Of a stretch of 64,000 nt of DNA, positions 57,401-64,000 are shown one piece after another (within the stretch, counting starts at the first letter, position 1; the number at the start of each line of letters is the position of its first letter). This DNA is from Antedon mediterranea. Taxonomy: Eukaryota > Echinodermata > Crinoidea > Comatulida > Antedonidae. The stretch spans positions 25,584,412 through 25,648,411 of the forward strand of contig NC_092675.1 of assembly GCF_964355755.1 (NCBI RefSeq), written 5' to 3'. The position numbers and the translations under genes were made by a program. The notes beneath the pieces are model-generated. The model saw only the letters and a program-made list of their open reading frames with translations. It made no database searches and had not been told where the DNA came from.

Positions 57401-59194
57401 TGTTTTATAATAAAGACACCATTAATATTTTTAAAAATATTCTTTTTCATTTCCCATAGTAAGATTAATCAGTATATTATCTTATTATAAATCTGGATAT
57501 ATTTTATATTTATCGTTATTCCTTTGTTGTAATTAATTGCAGACATTAAAATATAATTTCAGAATTTGATAAGCAGTTCTTTATATATGATTATTTATAT
57601 GATTAAAATTGTAATCAAAAGATTGATTATGTGGATTGAGATTGTATCTGTTTTTTTTCTAGTTGCTACATACAAGGCTATAGCACCTCGACCAGGATTT
57701 AATGTCACACACCCATCTACCATAAACCAGACGAATGGGAATGTAGCCATTTCAAGCGCAATGCTGTCTACCACAGCAGGTAAGGAGAAAAAACATCTTT
57801 TGAATAAATATACAAATAAAGAATGTTTATGAGTTTGATTGAAAACTATTTTATGAAATTCTCTTTCAATAAATAAAAATATTCTCCTCATCCAATACAA
57901 AACCTTATTATTTGTTACTAATACACCTACTGTTCTAAAGAACAGTTTTATTGAATACACTGCTTCCATGTCTCAAAATGGATTATATATGGCAAACACT
58001 GCAGAATTCTAAAAATAAACGTGCAATATAACTATTGTATATAACTATTAAATACAAATTTTAGCATACAATAGCACATGATACAAAATTAACCAATAAT
58101 GAAACATTTAGTTTTGTTGTACTTAATAAATTACAAAAAATACCTATATCCAAATTATGCTTTCTTATGAGAAATTTATTTCCCCACCATAAAATAGCTA
58201 TCATAATATATTTTTTGTTCCAGCTGACCAATCTGCTCCTCTTCCTTCAATGAGGGTGGCATTCCCTACATCAGTAGGTAATACAGTTGAATTAACAACA
58301 GTTCCAAGTCAGTTGCAGACATCACTGGCACCGCATCAAACCTTAGTGCCACAGTCTATTACAACATCTCAAGGCATTCCGTTATCATCTCTAGGACACA
58401 CCACAGTTCCTCTACAAACAGTCACCTCATTGCCTGGTTCTGTCAGATATGCACCTGGTACAATCTCAGCTCCACAGATGGTTACCTTTCAACAACTGGC
58501 TGCCATTCAAGCTGCTCTACCACCAGGCACCATTGCAGCCCACGCAGCTACGTTGCAACCTTTGCCAACAATGCAGCAGACCTCAACGCTCTTGCAGACG
58601 GTAGTGCCTCAAAATACGATGCCTCAGACAACTACTTTTTTGCAAACAGCAGTGCCACAGAATATTGCACAACAGACATCTGCTCTTCTGCAGACAGCAT
58701 TGACACAAAGCAATGTACCAACAGGCTCTGTCACATTACCTCAACAGACTGTTCCGATTTCAGTTGCAACACAGGGAATTATGCAAGATCAGCGACAAGT
58801 TCTTCAGCAAGTTCCTTTGTCACAGCCAACAACTCTACAGCCGCAACCGGTTGCTCTGGCACAAGCACCTCAGCAGGAACAAGTTGCTACCCCAGTAGTC
58901 GCCCAATCACAAATTGTACTGCAACCACAAGTTATCACCACAGAGGTTGTTGAAGAGGTTGAAGTACAAGAGGTTATCGAAATACAAGAGGTTGTCACAA
59001 CACCAGAAGTAACGGTATCTTCCCAGCCAAACATGGAGACGAATTCAGAGCACAGTGTCACCCAATCCACCCCTCAAGAGCTTGTGACAACAGAAGCACC
59101 AGTTGTATCGATGGAAATTGAGCTGTCAGAAACAGATGCACCGATGCAAATGGTAGAGGTTGTCACATCTTCACCAACAACTACTGCATCATAA
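48434..59194 (+). CDS. Pax transcription factor, Pax2/5/8-like paired domain
   Basis: Nine exons join in frame to 762 aa: 48434-48521, 50406-50577, 51114-51311, 53309-53625, 55913-56073, 56580-56706, 56861-56998, 57663-57779, 58224-59194. A short acidic/basic leader is followed by a complete paired domain (about 35-160): [70 protein letters not shown]. The introns after KILVR and after SSINR are at the positions known from vertebrate Pax2/5/8 genes. The recognition-helix Q..H residues and [15 protein letters not shown] also favour Pax2/5/8. An octapeptide, YSIHSLLG (239-246), is the Groucho-binding motif, and IKQEP nearby fits a SUMO site. No homeodomain, full or partial, follows. Instead there is ~500 residues rich in Gln, Thr, Val and Pro, ending in an acidic [14 protein letters not shown] stretch. 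A divergent PaxA/PoxN-like origin cannot be excluded. Confidence 0.9.
49329..49400 (+). tRNA. tRNA-Val(AAC)-like, probably a pseudogene
   Basis: GGCGTAGTGGTTATCACG matches the D arm and A box of animal tRNA-Val, the anticodon loop TTAACAC gives AAC, and GGTTCGAGCCC is a B box. The anticodon stem (TTTGC/GCAGA) pairs with one G-U. The acceptor stem GGATTCT/CGAAACC has two mismatches, and the T stem has one. A run of nine T follows directly, as for a Pol III terminator. Mismatches make it more likely a decayed copy. It lies in Pax intron 1 on the sense strand. Confidence 0.5.
49610..49680 (+). tRNA. tRNA-Val(AAC)
   Basis: The acceptor stem GGTTTCG/CGAAACC pairs perfectly. GTAGTGTAGTGGTTGTCA is the D arm and A box, the anticodon stem TCTGC/GCAGA is perfect with loop TTAACAC (AAC), and GGTTCGAGCCC is the B box. 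The T stem CCCGG/CCTGG has one mismatch. It closely resembles vertebrate tRNA-Val(AAC) and carries no intron. The downstream T-rich run is interrupted (TATTTTCTTT). It is the better of two copies 281 bp apart. Confidence 0.65.
51312..53308 (+). other. Pax intron 3
   Basis: 2-kb intron between the second paired-domain exon and the exon encoding the paired-domain end and octapeptide. It holds the expanded MITE copy at 52142-52346 and otherwise AT-rich sequence. Confidence 0.6.
52142..52346. mobile_element. MITE copy with five-fold internal 21-bp repeat
   Basis: The right end GATAGTGTAGACAGAGCTTA is the family terminus. The left terminus is missing: sequence passes from TTAAGAGCATG (52142-52152) into CAAATATGGTAGTGATATGCC, a 21-bp unit repeated five times to about 52268. 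The same 11-bp TTAAGAGCATG recurs at 52336-52346, directly after the right end. The internal unit occurs only once or twice in the other copies, so it was amplified here. Confidence 0.75.
53626..55912 (+). other. Pax intron 4
   Basis: 2.3-kb intron. Contains the inverted copy of the CCAAAGGCAAATTACTG repeat (55381-55488) and a 'CCCTATTAAGAGGACAC' repeat near 55665. No nested gene was recognised. Confidence 0.6.
55381..55488 (-). mobile_element. CCAAAGGCAAATTACTG repeat, inverted copy
   Basis: TTTGTATCTCCATTGAGATT, CAGCCACTGATACCCACAGC and TTTTAGTATTTTGCCATTAG are the reverse complement of the copies at 36.88 and 63.69 kb. It includes the ACTTTATCGTTTTGATTTAG part also seen at 63.78 kb. The hammerhead-like end is not recognisable here. 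Confidence 0.6.
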
Positions 59195-60496
59195 CAGAGG
59201 AAGTCACATGAGTGATCATTTTACTTAATAATTCCCAAATTTTTGATAATAACTTATAAATAAAAAAAAATATTTATTTCTTTATTTTAACTAGAACTAG
59301 CTCAGAAAATTTAAATTCCTTGTAAGTGAACACCTACAATAATGTTAAAAATATATAAACGTTCTGTTAACTGTCAGTGTACATTATCTTGAAAATTTTA
59401 AAAGCAATAATTGAGAAATCAGATTTGTTCTAACAAGCGTATTAGTCAATTTATTGAAGACAGAACAAGGATGACTATCTTCATTTTACATATCTTCACA
59501 GTTTGTATTATGAAGTAATTATATAACACCAATATTAATTCTACAATACATAAAGTGTATACTTATACAAATAAATAAAATAGATTAAAATGTAAAGCCT
59601 GGTTTTCATCGAAATCTATGCATGCAGTCACATTGGGCTACAAAATAAAATACATTCGTTTTTTTTGTTGGAACAGTAGTTTGGTGAAGAATAACCAGTA
59701 ATGCAATGATTTGCATAATGCAGACCTATGCATAGTCAATGCTATTCTTGTTGAACGTGATAGCAATTCATACTCACATTTATGAAGCATCTCTAATGAA
59801 ATCATATTAAGAACACCAATTTTAAGAAAACCAGGCTCTGTATTCGCTGTATATTTCGCTTGTCTTTATTCAATAAGTAATAATATATTGGTAGCCTGTA
59901 AGCATCACAATAATGTGTATATTTCTCTCGTATTTTTTAACCGTGTCAACTTTATGATAAACCTTAACTCTAATCTGTATATTTTGAATTTCTAGGTTTT
60001 AAAGGAAAAAATGGTGAAAAACACATTTCTTTAAACAAGATTTTCTTATTAAAATATTCACTCTTTGATTGTAATAAGAAATTTTTAATTTAGAAATATG
60101 TATATATCCTTCTTGGTCTTATAGTAATTACCCATATTCCTTAATAACTTTTAAACCATTTGAGTATATGCTAATTCACAGTAGGGTTGTTGATGCATAT
60201 TTCTGCTGAGCGTAGCTACATTTTGGTGTATTTTCACCAACATTTGCCAGCACTTTCTAATGGTGTTTTTTTAAGTGTAACAGGAAGAAACTGAAATAAA
60301 GTTTAATGAACATAGTTTCCTTACTTTTATATTATTTTTTAAAATAGAATATGACATTAATAATTGTATACGTATCTTTCAAATGAATGGATTTATTTTG
60401 ACCTTTTTGCTATTATACTTGTATCTTTGGTATGATTTAAATGAATGAAGTTGTTTTCTTGTTTATAATTTACATATTTATAGTCAATTTGAATAT
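59195..60496. other. Pax 3' UTR and flank
   Basis: AATAAA signals occur at about 59259 and 60297, so the transcript could end at either. The MITE-like element at 59595-59838 lies inside. No other coding sequence was seen. Confidence 0.5.
59595..59838. mobile_element. Possible MITE with AAGCCTGGTTTTC ends
   Basis: Left end AAGCCTGGTTTTCATCG and right end AAGAAAACCAGGCTC are inverted copies for about 12-14 bp. Internal GAAATCTATGCATGCAG and GACCTATGCATAGTC are a second, weaker inverted pair. No coding capacity. The terminal AAGCCTG is shared with the element at 62711. Confidence 0.45.
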
Positions 60497-61036
60497 ACAT
60501 ACATTACTGAATTTAACGTAAATCTATGTAAATGCTGGTTACCGTTTAATTTCTAAGGAAAAAACATTATATTTTATGCATAAAATATGCTAGTATTATA
60601 GTGTTCAACATTACCGTAATGACATCAACTTAACGATAACTTTGCAAACCTTATTAACATAATATGTCAACCCTATACATACATTACTGAATTTAACTTA
60701 AATCTATGTAAATGCTGGTTACCGTTTAATATCTAAGGAAAAAACTTTATATTTTATGCATAAAATATGCTAGTATTATAGTGTTCAACATTACCGTAAT
60801 GACATCAACTTAACGATAACTTTGCAAACCTTATTAACATAATATGTCAACCCTATACATACATTACTGAATTTAACTTAAATCTATGTAAATGCTGGTT
60901 ACCGTTTAATATCTAAGGAAAAAACTTTATATTTTATGCATAAAATATGCTAGTATTATAGTGTTCAACATTACCGTAATGACATCAACTTAACGATAAC
61001 TTTGCAAACCTTATTAACATAATATGTCAACCCTAT
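60497..61036 (+). repeat. 180-bp tandem repeat, three copies
   Basis: Three head-to-tail copies with an exact 180-bp period (60497-60676, 60677-60856, 60857-61036). Each contains CATACATTACTGAATTTAAC, TTATGCATAAAATATGCTAG and TAACATAATATGTCAACCC. Copies 2 and 3 are virtually identical; copy 1 differs at a few positions (for example TAACGTAAAT against TAACTTAAAT, and a changed base in AATTTCTAAGG against AATATCTAAGG). This indicates recent amplification. Confidence 0.9.
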
Positions 61037-62710
61037 TCTATTTTGTGTTCAATTGTATAATATATATTTTGGTGGAGGCAATCTCAGGAGTTTCCCTTTA
61101 CATTGTCTTTCAAAATTGTTGTAAATACTTTCCCTTATCCATTTAGTGTAACTGATAAAATACCCAATTGTTTACCTTTTACAGGGTAAAATTATTATTC
61201 ACAATTAAATTATAGTTAAATTTTTACCTTTTTTTTATTCGATAAATTCAGAGAATTAAATCAATATGATTATTTTATTTGGCAAGTAGTGGTTTAAATT
61301 ATTGGTTAGTTTTTTTCTAATTATAAATGTCAATGTTACCTTAAATAATTGTTTATATTAATTTTATCAACTCAATTTTTATTTTTGCTTAAAAGAAAAT
61401 AATCTGGAATATCTTCCAGGTTATATACAAAAGCTTTGTTAAGAAAGTGCTAGCAACTTGTTATTTTAAATCTGAATGAAAACTATTATATTAATAATTA
61501 AGTGAAGATAAAAAAACCCCACATTTTAGTAAGGACTTATAAATAGAATTCATACGCAGTATTTATTATGTAGAAATCCAAATATATGGCGCCCTCTTTT
61601 CTCAACTTTCACATTGTCAAGTAAAATTGAAACACATAAACATCATACAGTATTTCAACCCTTCTAATATTTGTTTATATTACATCAAATTTAAGCGGTT
61701 TACTTGTTGTTTTTTTTAGCAACATATCCTTATAGCATACCGTAATATACCTTATTGTGTTTTACCACTTGCTTTACATTACAATTTCTGGGTAATTTTC
61801 ATTGTAAATATTATATCTAAAGTATTTTTCTTCGTGTATTTTGCCTTTTCATTTTGTAAATTCTTTTTATTAGTATTGTTGTGTTTGTCATAATTTTGTA
61901 TAATATCGGCCTACATCTTTTCTGTAGAAATGTAGTATATTTTTTTTAATCTGTTGCATTTATATAAGTAGAATACTGTATGCTGTTCATTGGATGTGGA
62001 TATTGAGTTGACTACATCCATAATCCAATGTTAATATTCTTGTAGGCCAAACATTTTTATTTCTATCTTTATGTATCCACGAAATAAAAGGCTTGCCAAA
62101 AGCATTGTTTCTTTTTTGTTGTTGTATTTTTTTAGAATTCATTTAATTTTGTATTATATGCTAGTAATTTAGAGGTAGGCCTACTCCTCTATATTGTGCA
62201 GATGATTTAAATACATTTTTCATATCATAAAAGAATAATACAAAATGACTATAGAAAAAAAACAAAGAGAAGTGAAAACGATATATTTATTCCAATTCAA
62301 TTCCTTTTTATTGAAAATAGATACTGAATATAAAATGAAAACATTGTTACACATTATTACTGTTTTCTGAAAACGAGATTCTCAATAAACCGTTTCATGT
62401 GATCCGATCCGGTCATCAAAGCTATCATCTATCATTGTAATCAAGATTACCACCAACAATACCTCAATGACACATAAAGACAAAACCAAACAATGAAAGA
62501 AATTTGGTTTTACAAATTACTTCGATTAAAAAATGAATGGTTTTTTTTTCGTAATCTGTGCATAAAAGTCCCTAGGAAATAAACAAACTTGATAAAATAC
62601 ATATTTGTTTGTAAATATTTGTCCATAATATCTGTCTCTGTTGACACTACAATAAACCATGTCGTAAGATAGAAGATAAAATTTCATGAACAAAAAAAAT
62701 CACCAACAAA
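61037..62710. other. AT-rich spacer
   Basis: No gene seen. An AATAAA within CACGAAATAAAAGGCTTGCC near 62085 could be a distal polyadenylation signal of the Pax transcript. Confidence 0.4.
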
Positions 62711-62902
62711 GCCTGTTTTCCTGTGGACGTTATTCGACGCTATCGTCGTTGATCGTTAACAGTTCAACGACGATCGTTTGAAAACGATCAAGTTGAAATG
62801 ATACCTTTTCTTGGAAATCATTAAAATTTCAATGTTTACGTAAAAGATTGCCGATTATTGTTAACGATAGCATCGAATAACGTCAACAGGAAAACAGGCT
62901 TA
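62711..62902. mobile_element. MITE with ~35-bp TIRs (192 bp)
   Basis: Left AAGCCTGTTTTCCTGTGGAC continuing GTTATTCGACGCTATCG, and right CGATAGCATCGAATAACGTC continuing AACAGGAAAACAGGCTT, are inverted copies with two or three mismatches. A second inner pair, GTCGTTGATCGTT / AACGACGATCG, could extend the stem. No target-site duplication could be fixed with confidence. Confidence 0.75.
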
Positions 62903-63470
62903 AGAAAGTTAATTTATCATGCAGTGGTGGTGGTTGTAAGATTTTAGCAATAACTATGTGCACTTCCTCTTAACGTGTATGACCTCAGAAAAAAGATGCA
63001 GGCCTATATCAATTTCGGATAATATTCTTTGTTATTTTCATAACGAATTTGAAAATATACAATTTTAAAAACGTTACTCTCTCGGGCTCCCTACCTCCAC
63101 CCTATAAGGGCCCTACCAACCAATAAACTCTATACTTTAAAATGTTATGTGAAACAGAGTATGTTTAGTTCTACGAATATCAAGCATTTCAATAAGGCTA
63201 ATAATAATAACCGACCGAAAATGTCCAGGCCAAAACGTCCTTCTAAAACCTTTTTTTAATTTTTTTTATTTATTTCATATTTCATGATACCAAAAACAGG
63301 ACCGACGCAGCGGTAACACACACACAAAATAAATATAAATATCAAATTCTGCAATTAACAAACCTTATGCAGGACATTGTGCGTAATACTGAAGATTCCG
63401 AAAACATTACATCCTTAAATAGGAGAAATAATAAAATCCAAGGAAGGAAGGACACGATTAGTCTAACAAA
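62903..63470. other. Spacer and possible promoter of the gene starting at 63471
   Basis: No coding sequence recognised. It lies directly upstream of the signal-peptide exon and so should contain its promoter or 5' UTR. No motif is strong enough to annotate. Confidence 0.35.
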
Positions 63471-63567
63471 ATGTTTTCTCCAGTATACATCGTTGTCTGG
63501 TTCTCCATGGTACTTTTGCATATTACGAGATCTCAACAATGTTCAAGCTACGATTCGTTAGAATTAG
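63471..63567 (+). CDS. First exon of a secreted or membrane protein (partial)
   Basis: ATG at 63471 opens a frame of 32 codons plus one base, ending in G followed by the consensus donor GTAAGA. The peptide MFSPVYIVVWFSMVLL HITRSQQC has an uncharged hydrophobic core of about 14 residues and small/polar residues before QQC, a typical cleavable signal peptide. The rest of the gene lies beyond the window, so the family is unknown. The same sequence also lies in other open frames, but only this one combines signal peptide and splice donor. Confidence 0.5.
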
Positions 63568-63688
63568 GTAAGAAAAAAAACTTCGTTTTCAACTTTGTTT
63601 ATTGTTATTAATAGAGGAAAACAATTACATATAATTGACAAAAAAATAATATTAAAAAAATATAACAAAAATAGATATAGAAATGTTT

Positions 63689-63848
63689 TAAATCCAAAGG
63701 CAAATTACTGAAAAAATGACAATGCTGTGGGTATCAGTGGCTGGATCTCAATGGAGATACAAAAAAAAACCGAAAAGCTAAATCAAAACGATAAAGTAAA
63801 ACAGTCAGAAAAGTTAGTTCGGGCAACACTAGCCCTTCATCAGTGCAA
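63689..63848 (+). mobile_element. CCAAAGGCAAATTACTG repeat with hammerhead-like end
   Basis: Most complete copy in the window. It starts AAATCCAAAGGCAAATTACT, has AATGCTGTGGGTATCAGTGG, GGATCTCAATGGAGATAC and AAAACGATAAAGTAAAACAG, and ends ACTAGCCCTTCATCAGTG. It lies in the first intron of the gene starting at 63471. Confidence 0.65.
63817..63843 (-). ncRNA. Hammerhead-ribozyme-like core, second copy
   Basis: On the minus strand: CTGATGA, A, GGGC, a 7-nt loop, GCCC, then GAAC. Stem II has four perfect pairs, better than the 36.99-kb copy, but the conserved GAAA is GAAC here. The two copies are complementary in what they keep, as expected for decayed members of a ribozyme-bearing family. Confidence 0.3.
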
Positions 63849-64000
63849 GTGAAGGAAATGTTTTAAATATACATGTTAAATACTTCTACAACACTTTTTT
63901 TTAAATAACACATTTCTAACGGAAGGACTAAGATTAGTTGTACCAACACATGGAAGTATATATACCTGAATTAATACGAGGTATCTTTTAGGATTATGCC

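Noticed and set aside
58870-59070. Ser/Thr-rich minus frame opposite Pax exon 9
   Set aside because: Antisense shadow of the Gln/Val-rich Pax tail.
63342-63539. 65-codon minus frame with a hydrophobic FLPWILLFLLF segment
   Set aside because: It overlaps the plus-strand signal-peptide exon antisense and has no supporting splice or domain evidence; the plus-strand reading explains the region better.

Overview
This window is AT-rich animal nuclear DNA. Its genes are built from many small exons with GT-AG introns, separated by long AT-rich spacers full of short mobile elements. Every recognisable protein is metazoan: LSM4, OGFOD1, a ZIP zinc transporter, an immunoglobulin/FN3 protein, PSMG3, P4HTM and a Pax factor. 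The very frequent AGGCCTA motif, the gene repertoire and the repeat style suggest an invertebrate deuterostome, most likely an echinoderm. The species cannot be fixed from the sequence alone.

Layout. 1-7.2 kb holds repeats, one unidentified terminal exon (1881-2054, minus) and a LINE 3' end (6160-6351). LSM4 (minus, 7193-9153) and OGFOD1 (plus, 9549-14859) are divergent neighbours about 400 bp apart. 16.0-18.15 kb is a repeat island: two inverted arrays of a C-rich minisatellite flank a 382-bp fold-back element with a 5-bp target duplication. A single-exon ZIP transporter lies at 19163-20251 (minus), followed by tRNA-like SINE copies and a ~100-bp minisatellite. A secreted three-Ig plus FN3 protein in 11 coding exons spans 25416-35031 (minus). 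PSMG3 (minus, 36539-37624) and a P4HTM-like hydroxylase (plus, 37869-42005) form a second divergent pair, with 244 bp between start codons. 42-48.4 kb has no supported gene apart from a LINE relic. A Pax gene (plus, 48434-59194, nine coding exons) follows, with two tRNA-Val(AAC)-like sequences in its first intron. 59.2-63.4 kb is 3' flank with a 180-bp tandem triplication and MITE-like elements. At 63471 the signal-peptide exon of a further secreted protein begins and runs off the window.

Exon models were assembled by hand. For each of OGFOD1, PSMG3, P4HTM, Pax and the Ig/FN3 gene, the splice phases close exactly from start codon to stop codon. The genes are not a pathway cluster: they are housekeeping genes (RNA processing, ribosomal protein hydroxylation, proteasome assembly, zinc import) interspersed with developmental and cell-surface genes. 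The most unusual items are the Pax protein, which has a paired domain and octapeptide but no homeodomain and a ~500-residue Gln/Thr/Val-rich tail; the secreted Ig/FN3 protein; the nested inverted-repeat island; and a dispersed repeat carrying a hammerhead-ribozyme-like core.
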